DNA of 64,000 nucleotides, taken from an uncultured Saprospiraceae bacterium (GTDB lineage: Bacteria > Bacteroidota > Bacteroidia > Chitinophagales > Saprospiraceae). Location of the stretch: positions 62,001 to 126,000 of the forward strand of contig CALLPI010000007.1 of the NCBI GenBank assembly GCA_938015595.1, read 5' to 3'. This document shows positions 55,012 to 63,179 of the stretch, one piece after another. The number at the start of each line of letters is the position of its first letter. Position 1 is the stretch's first letter. The notes under the pieces were generated by a model, which searched no databases, was not told the DNA's origin, and saw only the letters and a list, made by a program, of their open reading frames with translations. Made by a program: the position numbers and the translations under genes.

Positions 55012-55260
55012 CAGCCTGCCGGAGCGACGTCGCGGCTCGCTGAACAGCGTGGACTCGTAGTGCTTTACCAGTTGGGCTTGTTGTCTGGCCAGTTTATTGA
55101 GCAGCCAAAGCTCCTCTCCAATACTAGCTTCCCTGGAATGTGGGTCGGGTGCATAGGGCAGCGTTTTTTTGATGCGGCTAATTTCCATGATTTTTTGGAT
55201 GGTTTGATTGAGTGCGCTTCTCGCTTTGACTAAGCGACGTTTGATGATTCTGCTTTTCAT
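55003..55260 (-). CDS. small basic helical protein of unknown function
   Basis: 85 residues, basic N-terminal helix (MKSRIIKRRLVKARSALNQT) and a charged C-terminus ending RRRSGRLSG. No domain recognised. The start at 55260 has an exact -7 box 42 bases upstream, which supports it being real; a longer frame from 55332 would run through that box. It overlaps the end of the 474-residue gene by nine bases. Confidence 0.55.
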   Translation of the reverse strand: MKSRIIKRRLVKARSALNQTIQKIMEISRIKKTLPYAPDPHSREASIGEELWLLNKLARQQAQLVKHYESTLFSEPRRRSGRLSG

Positions 55261-55301
55261 GCAAAACAGGTTTTGGTTAGGTATATCGGCAATTCGTCTC
55301 T

Positions 55302-55309
55302 CAAAACTA
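55302..55309 (-). promoter_or_regulatory. -7 box TAGTTTTG for the 85-residue gene
   Basis: Exact TAnnTTTG on the minus strand 42 bases upstream of the ATG at 55260. Confidence 0.4.
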
Positions 55310-55462
55310 CACCATATAAACGCCACAAACAATATTTTAGGTTGTAAAAAATTGCAAAAATCTTCTTTAAATCCAAAGCCATAAAACCCGCCAAAAACAC
55401 AATATAATTAGGTTATGAGCATTGGCCACAACTTGAAAGCAACAACCGACCAACGCACTTTA

Positions 55463-56980
55463 CTAACGTACAATAAGTTGTACAGTATGCACTTGTTTGC
55501 CATTCAACAAGCTAACTTGATACACCCCGGGCGAATAGGTGGAAACATCCAACCTGAGCTGATGCACATGAGTAAACCAATTGAAGAAAACCACGCGACC
55601 CTGTGCGTCCGTTACCCGAATGCCATTGAATGGCGTCGTGCTTTGCACCAAGACCTCACCTTTCGCAGCCGGATTGGGCAGTAACTGAATCCGCGACACA
55701 GCGCCTGCCTCCTGTGTGGAGCTGATAATCTGTATATCGGCCAGGTAGCGGGGGAATATCTGGTAACCCTCCGTATAAGGCAAAGAGGTGTCGAATTGAC
55801 CACCTATGCCTGTAAGATGGAACGTCCCTGCAGGCGGAGGGGTGCCAAAAATATTGCTGGTGGACACTATGCGCATCTGAAACACCGCCTGGCCATTACT
55901 CACATCCACATTAAACCCCGTACCGGTATTTGTCCATTGTGATGGATTCACAATACTCAGGTTCTCCAGCCGCACCAGGCGAGATTCCGTATCCTCTCCC
56001 AGTTGCATTACGGTGGTAGCCGGCAGCAATGGCCGATTGGTGGAAACGAGAATAACCGTATCCGCCAGTATTTGCGTTAGGCCGTTGAATTGCGAAATGC
56101 GCCCCCGCACAATGACCTCGTCCCTTTCTTGTACTTGATAGCCATAGGTAGCGTTAGCGCTAAACACTGCAATACCGTCATTTTGGTCATCAATGATGGT
56201 AAACTGCAAGCCCGTGGCGCGCAGGTTAATGCCATATACTGTACCCTGCAACTGACAGCGCACGTTGAGCGAGTCGGCTACGCCGTCGGTATTCTCGGTC
56301 GTAACTGTACCAATGGTATAAACCGGATAAACTGGCACGGGCGGCGGTGAGCAATCGTTGGGCATACCAGGGGTGGCCAGTATCTCCACACCATTGATAA
56401 AAAAGCCCGTACCAGCTGTGGAGGCCGCCCAACTGGAGGCCAGACTATTGTCAAGGGCATTGTTGCATAACTGCAGAGAAGGGCCGTTGCCATTAGCTGC
56501 AGCAGGCCAGGGTGCAGCAATACCGTAGCGCACCGTATCCATGATCTCGCCCTGAGGATTGACCAGCGTAATCAACTCGCCGGTGTTGTTCAACCCCTGA
56601 CCGGCATTCCATTGAAAGGCAAACTTGTTGAACGCCTGCCGAAACTTGGCCGAATCTATAGCTATCAATACAAATTCGCCAGGAGGCAGCACACGTGCCG
56701 GAAAGACGAACGTGACCCCCGTAGTAAACCGATATCCTTCCATTTGAATAGGCAAGTCACCTGCGTTGTACACTTCTAAAAACTCGTAATCATCTGTACC
56801 GGGATTATTATACATGATTTCAGTGATAACCAGTGCACTCTCCGGCGCAGAAGGATTGCTCATGTGCTGGCCTATTTGAAAAAAACACTGCTTAGCTGGC
56901 TCTGTAAAGCGGTCGTGATGCATAGCCATTGCACCTAGTGCATAGCCCAGTAGTGTGATCAAAAGCAATATTCTTTGCAT
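55463..56980 (-). CDS. secreted lamin-tail-domain protein with T9SS type A sorting domain
   Basis: 505 residues. Signal peptide about 1-19. About 48-190 is a lamin-tail (LTD) domain: LVITEIMYNNPGTDDYEFLEVYN ... LPPGEFVLIA ... LNNTGELITLVNPQGE. About 225-410 is a beta-barrel of the OB-fold/DUF5689-like type (VRCQLQGTVYGINLR ... EVIVRGRISQFNGLTQI). About 425-505 is a T9SS type A sorting domain (LPNPAAKGEVLV ... DAQGRVVFF ... YSPGVYQVSLLNGK). LTD plus OB-like modules occur in extracellular nucleases of Bacteroidota, but no nuclease domain is present here. Export by T9SS is expected. Its promoter element is shared with the thiolase gene. Confidence 0.85.
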   Translation of the reverse strand: MQRILLLITLLGYALGAMAMHHDRFTEPAKQCFFQIGQHMSNPSAPESALVITEIMYNNPGTDDYEFLEVYNAGDLPIQMEGYRFTTGVTFVFPARVLPPGEFVLIAIDSAKFRQAFNKFAFQWNAGQGLNNTGELITLVNPQGEIMDTVRYGIAAPWPAAANGNGPSLQLCNNALDNSLASSWAASTAGTGFFINGVEILATPGMPNDCSPPPVPVYPVYTIGTVTTENTDGVADSLNVRCQLQGTVYGINLRATGLQFTIIDDQNDGIAVFSANATYGYQVQERDEVIVRGRISQFNGLTQILADTVILVSTNRPLLPATTVMQLGEDTESRLVRLENLSIVNPSQWTNTGTGFNVDVSNGQAVFQMRIVSTSNIFGTPPPAGTFHLTGIGGQFDTSLPYTEGYQIFPRYLADIQIISSTQEAGAVSRIQLLPNPAAKGEVLVQSTTPFNGIRVTDAQGRVVFFNWFTHVHQLRLDVSTYSPGVYQVSLLNGKQVHTVQLIVR

Positions 56981-57003
56981 GATTCGGTGAATTTATACTG
57001 CCC

Positions 57004-57020
57004 TAAAGTTACGGCCATTT
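57004..57020 (-). promoter_or_regulatory. second copy of the 17-bp TAACTTTA element
   Basis: Identical to 52552-52568 and in the same orientation, 23 bases upstream of the lamin-tail gene start. Probably its promoter region with a one-mismatch -7 box. Confidence 0.5.
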
Positions 57021-57042
57021 TATGAAAGCTACAAGCAAAAAG

Positions 57043-57075
57043 AAGAGCCGACCCCTACGTCTGGAGTCGGCTCTT
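57043..57075 (-). terminator. intrinsic terminator of the Oar-like receptor gene
   Basis: A 10-bp stem (arms 57043-57052 and 57066-57075) with a 13-base loop. Read on the minus strand it is followed by a CTTTTTG tract at 57035-57041, 41 bases after the receptor stop. On the plus strand it also has TTTT within the right arm, but no plus-strand gene leads into it. Confidence 0.8.
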
Positions 57076-57116
57076 TTGCGGATTAGCCAAACGTTAAGCT
57101 GTGTGGTAAAGGCAGA

Positions 57117-60100
57117 TTAATTGAACGTATAGCGCAAGCCCAGCTGGAAGCGATATACGTCGTTGATGGTGGCATCATACTGGAACGTCTGGTCAATAAG
57201 CCGCGGCTGGCCATCCACTGTACGGGTTTGCATACGGAACTGCGGCGTACCATCAGAAGTTACACCAGCAAAACTGAGCGGGCGCGTTTGAATCACCGAC
57301 TGGCCTACACCCCAATTCTTGTTGATCAAGTTGGTGAAGTTGAAGCAGTCCAGGCGCAGTTGTAGGGTATTGCGAGAGCCGCCCACATTGAGGTAGAAAT
57401 CCTGGGCAAAAGACAGGTCGAGCGTGGTAATCCAAGGCAGCAAGGCGCCATTGCGCTCAGCATACTTACCACGGCGGCCTTTGAGATAAGCATCTTGCTC
57501 GATGTAGGCATCGAAAGCAGCAGCCTGCTGCTCGGGTGTGAAAAGCGTCACTTGATTGGTACCTGTACCTTGCGTGATGGGCAAGAAGCGGAGGTCGGCA
57601 GCGCGATTAGGAATGAACATAAGGTCATTACCGTTCACGCCATCGCCATTCATATCCTGGTTATAGACGTAGGTAAAGCGCCCGATATTGCGCGACTCAA
57701 ATATGATACCAATCTGGCTGGCCGTAAAGCCCAGGTATTCTTTGCGGTAGGTCAAAGCCCCAAGGATGCGATGGCGCTGGTCATTGCTGGAGAAAGCCAG
57801 TTCAGGATCGTTGTTGCCCAGCACCGTGGCGTTGCCATTCCAGGAGCCGGCGGCAATGGAGCCTGCGTTGATAATATCCTTGGCTTCGCCGAAGTTGTAA
57901 GCCAGACGAGCAAACAAGCCCTTTTCAAATCGTTTTTCCAACTGGAAAGTAGCTGTGTAGGAGTAACCCAATGAAGTATTGGTCAAGTAAATAGCGTTTA
58001 CCACTGCGGGGTTGATACGGGCAGCGTTATTGAAAGCTGCGCCACTCAAGCCAGAGCCCGGGTAGCGCGGGCGGTTATCTGGGCCTGCAAATGTACGATT
58101 GGCTGGCACTTGGTTGATGTTCAGGTAATCAATAGCGTTGATATTATCATTGTAGATAAACTCAACCGTACCCACGATACCTAGCGGCAGTTTAGCATCC
58201 ACGGCAAGGTTGCTACGCCACACCTGCGGAAACTTAAAGTTATTATCCGTTAGCGCCAGTTCATAAGATGAAGGCAGGGCATTCGGATTGGCGATAAACT
58301 GGATAGGATTGGGCGTAAACGGACGTGTGTTGGTATTGTCTATTTGCTCGAAGCCCGTCAGCACGCCGTTGTTGCCAATTTGGTTAGAAATCCACACGAA
58401 TGCCGGGCGACCGGTGAAAATACCCGAACCACCGCGCACTTGCAAGTTCTTGTTATTGAACACATCCCAGTTGAAACCCAGGCGCGGTGACCACAACGGC
58501 TTAGCGTCGGGCAACTTGGCCGTATTGACTTTGAGATCTTCTCCATTGCGACCACGGAAGGTCATGTTGCTTACGGCAGGGTTCTCAAAGCCAGTGTCGT
58601 CAAAAATGGGCAAATCCACGCGGATACCAGCCGTAAGGTTAAAGTTGTTGGTCACTTCCCATTCGTCCTGCAGGTAAAGGCCACCGTACCATACACGAGT
58701 GGGCTGTACGGGTTCGCGCACGCCAATACTGGGGTTCAAGGGCAGTTCCAGCGCACCATTCGCATAGCGATACTGGAAGCGGCGCAGCGACACCGGCGAG
58801 GTGGTGCGGTTCGGGTTAGACAGGTAGCCATTCAGGTCGGTAAAGAAGTCGTCAATAGAACTATACACAAATACTCCCTGAGAACCCGGGAAGAATACAT
58901 TTCTGAACGTCAGTCGCTCCAGGTTGACCCCTGTGGTCACAGTGTGTTTATTTAAATAGATGGACAGGTTGTCCTGCAGCTGATAAGTTTTGTACGACAA
59001 CTGGTTGGCCGGCGTAAAAGGCTCGAAGCCAGCAGAGATGTACGTTTGGCCATTGCGCTGTATTTCAATGAGAGGGAAGAAGGAGCCGCGCGAGCCGCGG
59101 TCTTCATTCTGATAGGTGTAGCCTGCGGAGAACTTATTGGCAAACTTACCCCATATGGAGTTCAACTCGCCGATAATCGAGCGGATATCTTCGTTTTGGA
59201 TGTAGTTAGAGTTGCGATAGCTCAGTGAGTTGGCGCCGCTTCGGTTGCCGAAACCAAGAGAGGAACTGTTGCTCACAATCACATCGCGGAAGGAGTTGAG
59301 GTGGCTGTAGCGCACGGCTACCTTGTGCTTGTCTGAGAGGTTATAGTCCAGTTTGACCAAAAACTTCTCGCTCTGGTTCTGGAAATCATAGCCCTCGTAA
59401 GGCCCCGTTTCGTAGCCAAAATTGCTGCGCAAGAAAGAAGATACACGTTCCAGGTCAGCGGCAAGCACATTGGAAATGTTGCCGGTAGCTGTTTCGCCAG
59501 GCCGTAAAGCGCGGCGCTGGAAAGGCTCATTGCGGCGCTCAATCTCGCCATTGATAAAAAAGAATAGCTTATTCTTAATGATGGGGCCGCCCAAACGGAA
59601 ACCAGCCTGCAAATTTTGAAACTCCGTGACTGTCACATTATCCGTTGCGGAACGCGCTTTTTTACCCACAAAGTCTGCATTTTGCAGGTTGCCAAATACT
59701 GAGCCAGAGAATTGGTTGGTGCCAGAGCGCGTCACAGCATTAATGCCGGCGCCTACGAAACCAGACTGACGTACGTCATATGGTGCCAGGTTGAATTGAA
59801 TTTCTTCTATGGCATCCAAAGAGATTGGCGCCGTGTTGGTACGGCCACCAGGCTGGCCAGCCAAACCAAAACTGTTGTTGAAGATGGAGCCATCAATGGT
59901 GATGTTGTTGAGACGGTTGTCCTGGCCGGCAAAAGAACTGCCGCGCGCCTGAGGTACCAGGCGGGCGAAGTCCTGGAAGTTGCGGCTCAGAGTGGGTGCA
60001 GCATTGAAGGCATCCGCTGTAACGTTAACTGCGGCACCGGTGCGGTTGCCACTGAAGATGTCGTTGCGGTTGGATGACACCGTAACCACACCCAGCTCCA

Positions 60101-60467
60101 GAACATCTTCTTTGAGCGCCATATTCACACTAGCGCGCGTACCCAAGCTCACAAAGATGTTTTCTTGTGTTTGCTCTTTGTAGCCGGTATAACTAACCGT
60201 AACGGCGTATGGGCCACCTACCCTAATAGCCGGTAGCACGTAGCGACCTTCCTCGTTGGTAGTGGTACCATAACGCGTACCAGAAGGAACATGCACGGCA
60301 ATTACCGTAGCCCCAATGAGCGGTTCGCCGTTTTCATCAGTGATTCTGCCCCCCATAGACGAAGTAGTGACTTGAGCATGAGCCTGTTGGGAAGCGCCCA
60401 AAAGTAGGGCTGTCGTCAAGATGATGCTACACACCATCCTGAACGCGTTCTGTAAAATACTTCTCAT
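57117..60467 (-). CDS. TonB-dependent receptor with carboxypeptidase regulatory-like domain (Oar-like)
   Basis: Outer-membrane receptor, 1116 residues. Signal peptide about 1-32 (ends QQAHAQ). Carboxypeptidase-regulatory-like beta domain about 36-125 (GGRITDENGEPLIGATVIAV). Plug about 130-265 (RNFQDFARLVPQA, NNITIDGSIFNNSFG, SLDAIEEIQFNLAPYDVRQSGF, GINAVTRSGTNQFSGSVFG). Barrel to the C-terminus (RFQLGLRYTFN). The DGS...NTAPISLDAIEEIQ pattern is that of Oar-like proteins rather than SusC, and no SusD partner follows. Ligand unknown. A -7 box lies 48 bases upstream and a terminator follows. Confidence 0.93.
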   Translation of the reverse strand: MRSILQNAFRMVCSIILTTALLLGASQQAHAQVTTSSMGGRITDENGEPLIGATVIAVHVPSGTRYGTTTNEEGRYVLPAIRVGGPYAVTVSYTGYKEQTQENIFVSLGTRASVNMALKEDVLELGVVTVSSNRNDIFSGNRTGAAVNVTADAFNAAPTLSRNFQDFARLVPQARGSSFAGQDNRLNNITIDGSIFNNSFGLAGQPGGRTNTAPISLDAIEEIQFNLAPYDVRQSGFVGAGINAVTRSGTNQFSGSVFGNLQNADFVGKKARSATDNVTVTEFQNLQAGFRLGGPIIKNKLFFFINGEIERRNEPFQRRALRPGETATGNISNVLAADLERVSSFLRSNFGYETGPYEGYDFQNQSEKFLVKLDYNLSDKHKVAVRYSHLNSFRDVIVSNSSSLGFGNRSGANSLSYRNSNYIQNEDIRSIIGELNSIWGKFANKFSAGYTYQNEDRGSRGSFFPLIEIQRNGQTYISAGFEPFTPANQLSYKTYQLQDNLSIYLNKHTVTTGVNLERLTFRNVFFPGSQGVFVYSSIDDFFTDLNGYLSNPNRTTSPVSLRRFQYRYANGALELPLNPSIGVREPVQPTRVWYGGLYLQDEWEVTNNFNLTAGIRVDLPIFDDTGFENPAVSNMTFRGRNGEDLKVNTAKLPDAKPLWSPRLGFNWDVFNNKNLQVRGGSGIFTGRPAFVWISNQIGNNGVLTGFEQIDNTNTRPFTPNPIQFIANPNALPSSYELALTDNNFKFPQVWRSNLAVDAKLPLGIVGTVEFIYNDNINAIDYLNINQVPANRTFAGPDNRPRYPGSGLSGAAFNNAARINPAVVNAIYLTNTSLGYSYTATFQLEKRFEKGLFARLAYNFGEAKDIINAGSIAAGSWNGNATVLGNNDPELAFSSNDQRHRILGALTYRKEYLGFTASQIGIIFESRNIGRFTYVYNQDMNGDGVNGNDLMFIPNRAADLRFLPITQGTGTNQVTLFTPEQQAAAFDAYIEQDAYLKGRRGKYAERNGALLPWITTLDLSFAQDFYLNVGGSRNTLQLRLDCFNFTNLINKNWGVGQSVIQTRPLSFAGVTSDGTPQFRMQTRTVDGQPRLIDQTFQYDATINDVYRFQLGLRYTFN

Positions 60468-60514
60468 AAGATGATTTTTGGTGAGAGAAATGTGAGAACG
60501 TTTCTTAACGGCTG

Positions 60515-60522
60515 CAAAGGTA
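60515..60522 (-). promoter_or_regulatory. -7 box TACCTTTG for the Oar-like receptor
   Basis: Exact TAnnTTTG on the minus strand 48 bases upstream of the ATG at 60467. Confidence 0.6.
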
Positions 60523-60613
60523 AATAGGCTATGTAAATCTAATATAAATTTTTACACAATAGCCAAGATCTCACCTGAACACTTTCTGCAAAAGTAACAA
60601 CTTTGCAACTTGA

Positions 60614-60621
60614 TATCTTTG
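60614..60621 (+). promoter_or_regulatory. -7 box TATCTTTG for the phosphodiesterase gene
   Basis: Exact TAnnTTTG 30 bases before the ATG at 60651. It excludes a start at 60603. Confidence 0.55.
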
Positions 60622-60650
60622 TGCTAAAACTAAAATTATGCGCTCCTGAC

Positions 60651-61553
60651 ATGATAACCCCCAAAGGCTCAAAATATTTTGCGTCAATGTTGCTCAACAG
60701 CTTACTTACAGCGCTTTTGCTGAGCATCGTACACTGGGCATGGGCACAAACACCAGCCGGTCATTCGTTCAGCATCCCTCAAGGCGACCTGGCTGCATTC
60801 TTCCGAAGCGGACCTTACATCAGTGCCCATCGGGGCGGCCCCGTATCGCCTGGCTTCCCCGAAAACTGCCTCGAGACCTTTGCACATACCATGAGCCTTG
60901 TACCTGCCATCATTGAGTTTGATGTAGAAATGACCGCTGACAGCGTGCTCATCCTGATGCACGACAATACCCTCGACCGCACCACTACCGGTACCGGGCC
61001 ACTGCGCCAACGACGCTGGGCTGAATTGGATACGCTGCACCTGCGCAGCAATGACGGCACAATAACCCCTTTCAAAATTCCGCTTTTTGAACAAGCACTG
61101 GAGTGGACAAAACGAGCACAGGCCGTACTGACAGTGGACGTCAAGCGGGGCGTACCTTTTGAGCGCATCGTCCGGCTCATCGAACAATATGAACTGGAAC
61201 ACAGAGCCGTCCTGATCACCTACAACGAACGGGACGCCCTGGAGGTGTATCAACTCAACCCTAAGCTCATCATATCGGCTAATATGCGCAACCTCGACGA
61301 ACTGGAACGCACGCTGGCTACTGGCATTCCGCCAAAGAATCTGCTGGCCTTCGTAGGCACGCGCGAGCCTGCGCCAGAGTTGTACGAACGTCTGCGCCAA
61401 TTGGGTATCCCTGCTATTCTGGGCACCTTGGGCAACCTCGACAACATGGCCAAAGCCAGAGGCGACCACCTCTACCGCCAATGGATAGAGCGAGGCGCTG
61501 CCATATTAGCTACCGACCGGCCCGAAGAGGCCTGGAAGGCCCTGCAACAGTGA
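60651..61553 (+). CDS. glycerophosphodiester phosphodiesterase family protein
   Basis: Exported TIM-barrel phosphodiesterase, 300 residues. Signal peptide about 1-33 (ends WAWAQ); a second Met 12 residues on (60687) is an alternative start. Catalytic and Ca/Mg residues: AHRGGPVSPGFPENCLETF, IEFDVEMTADSVLILMHDNTLDRTTTGTG, and TVDVKRG. LLAFVGTREPAPELYERL and GAAILATDRPEEA complete the barrel. It probably hydrolyses glycerophosphodiesters to glycerol-3-phosphate in the periplasm. fabD follows after 72 bases and yqgE after it, so a three-gene transcript is possible. Confidence 0.92.
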   Translation: MITPKGSKYFASMLLNSLLTALLLSIVHWAWAQTPAGHSFSIPQGDLAAFFRSGPYISAHRGGPVSPGFPENCLETFAHTMSLVPAIIEFDVEMTADSVLILMHDNTLDRTTTGTGPLRQRRWAELDTLHLRSNDGTITPFKIPLFEQALEWTKRAQAVLTVDVKRGVPFERIVRLIEQYELEHRAVLITYNERDALEVYQLNPKLIISANMRNLDELERTLATGIPPKNLLAFVGTREPAPELYERLRQLGIPAILGTLGNLDNMAKARGDHLYRQWIERGAAILATDRPEEAWKALQQ

Positions 61554-61625
61554 GAAACAATGCCAGAACTCAACCCTATCATCAGCTACGGCGTTTGCAT
61601 TTCTTAAATCAACCAGCTTTAAACA

Positions 61626-62501
61626 ATGAAAATATATGTTTTTGCCGGCCAAGGCGCCCAGTACGAGGGCATGGGTAAAGATTTGTACGAACACTCCACA
61701 GTAGCCCGCCACTGGATGGAATGCGCCAACGAGGTGTTGGGCTACCGCCTTACCGACGTCATGTTTGAAGGCAGCGCCGAAGACCTCAAGCAAACCCGCA
61801 TCACCCAGCCTGCACTGTTTGTACACGGGGTAGTCAAAACGTTTGTGCTGGGGCTAGATTTCCAACCTGATGCCGTTGCTGGCCATTCGCTGGGCGAGTT
61901 CTCTGCACTTACGGCCGCCGGTGCACTCTCTTTCGAGGATGGCTTGCGCTTAGTGCAGCAGCGCGCTTTTGCTATGCAGAAAGCCTGCGAAGCCATAGAA
62001 GGCACAATGGCTGCCGTACTGGGCCTGGCCGATGAAGTAGTGGAAAGTATTTGCGCCGAAGTTGAGGAGGTAGTTGTGCCGGCCAACTACAACTGTCCCG
62101 GGCAACTGGTCATTTCTGGCACGCGCGCTGGCGTGGAGGCTGCCGCGGCCAAATGTGCAGAAGCCGGAGGACGCGTAACCATGCTGGCCGTAGGCGGAGC
62201 ATTTCACTCGCCGCTCATGCAGCCAGCTCAGGAGGAGCTCGAAGCAGCCATTGCAGCTACGCCTTTTACTACACCAAAGTGCCCTGTTTATCAAAATGTA
62301 GATGCTTTGGCGGAAACCGACCCCGAACAAATCAAGACCAAACTCATCCGACAGCTCACAGCACCTGTACGCTGGACGCAAATCATGCAACACTTCATCC
62401 GCGACGGCTACACTGAAATGATAGAGGCCGGTGGCTCCGGCAAGGTATTACAAGGCATGATGAAGCGCCTGGACAGAGGATTTGCCACCTCAGCCTTGTA
62501 A
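61626..62501 (+). CDS. fabD: malonyl-CoA:ACP transacylase
   Basis: Loads malonyl groups onto acyl carrier protein for fatty-acid synthesis, 291 residues, normal length. FAGQGAQYEGMG at the N-terminus; nucleophile Ser88 in GHSLGE; Arg113; His194 in GAFHSPLM; YQNVDA near the C-terminal third. Not in a fab cluster, since fabH, fabG, acpP and fabF are absent from its neighbours. No exact TAnnTTTG box immediately upstream, consistent with transcription from the phosphodiesterase promoter. Confidence 0.96.
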   Translation: MKIYVFAGQGAQYEGMGKDLYEHSTVARHWMECANEVLGYRLTDVMFEGSAEDLKQTRITQPALFVHGVVKTFVLGLDFQPDAVAGHSLGEFSALTAAGALSFEDGLRLVQQRAFAMQKACEAIEGTMAAVLGLADEVVESICAEVEEVVVPANYNCPGQLVISGTRAGVEAAAAKCAEAGGRVTMLAVGGAFHSPLMQPAQEELEAAIAATPFTTPKCPVYQNVDALAETDPEQIKTKLIRQLTAPVRWTQIMQHFIRDGYTEMIEAGGSGKVLQGMMKRLDRGFATSAL

Positions 62502-62558
62502 AAAACACTTGCGCAGTATGCAAAAAATCTGCACTTTTGGCCACAAAGGAAGTGAGCA

Positions 62559-63116
62559 ATGGTCAATTACGAAATTAAAAACGGCGTTGTTCTCCTGGCA
62601 GAGCCTTTTATGCTGGACCCAAACTTCAGGAGGTCTGCCGTGCTGCTGTGCGAGCACTCTTCGGAGGGTAGCGTAGGCTTCATCATGAATCGCCCCACTG
62701 ACACGCGCATCGATCAATTGATAGAAGATTTCCCAGAATTTAATGCACTCATTTTCTGGGGAGGGCCGGTGCAGACTGATACACTTCACTACATCCACAG
62801 TGCAGGAGACCTGCTTGAAGGCAGCGTTCACGTTGCCGAGGGCGTGTACTGGGGAGGAAATTTCGAAAAGCTCAAATTTCTCATTCACAGCAAACTGATT
62901 CATCCCGAAAATATCCGCTTCTTCATGGGATACTCTGGTTGGGATGAAGGCCAACTCATAGACGAAATGGCTACCGGCTCGTGGGTACTAGCTGATATGC
63001 ACCCCAACTATCTGTTCAAGTCCAACCCTGAACACCTCTGGCAGCAAGTCATGTACAACAAGGGCGACGCCTACTCTGTCATTGCTTTTATGCCCGACAC
63101 CGCCTCCTGGAACTGA
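62559..63116 (+). CDS. YqgE/AlgH family protein
   Basis: 185 residues, the full UPF0301 (YqgE/AlgH) fold. LAEPFMLDPNFRRSAVLLCEH, GSVGFIMNRPTD, FWGGPVQTDTLHYIH and FFMGYSGWDEGQLIDEMATGSW are the conserved blocks. The biochemical role of the family is not settled; AlgH was named for an effect on alginate regulation. Cytoplasmic. Spaced 57 bases from fabD. Confidence 0.93.
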   Translation: MVNYEIKNGVVLLAEPFMLDPNFRRSAVLLCEHSSEGSVGFIMNRPTDTRIDQLIEDFPEFNALIFWGGPVQTDTLHYIHSAGDLLEGSVHVAEGVYWGGNFEKLKFLIHSKLIHPENIRFFMGYSGWDEGQLIDEMATGSWVLADMHPNYLFKSNPEHLWQQVMYNKGDAYSVIAFMPDTASWN

Positions 63117-63135
63117 AAAATCGCCCAAAACCCCT

Positions 63136-63143
63136 TACCTTTG
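63136..63143 (+). promoter_or_regulatory. -7 box TACCTTTG for the lhgO-like gene
   Basis: Exact TAnnTTTG 28 to 37 bases before the two candidate TTG starts. Confidence 0.55.
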
Positions 63144-63179
63144 CCTGCGTTTCTTAAATCGTAGGATGAATTGCACCAC

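Noticed and set aside
60702-61481. 259-codon open frame antisense to the phosphodiesterase gene
   Set aside because: Its residues mirror the third-position bias of the real gene; no domain, start context or promoter.
61600-63161. Shared TTTCTTAAATC in the leaders of fabD and the lhgO-like gene
   Set aside because: Eleven A/T-rich bases in two leaders are within chance expectation, and the surrounding bases differ.
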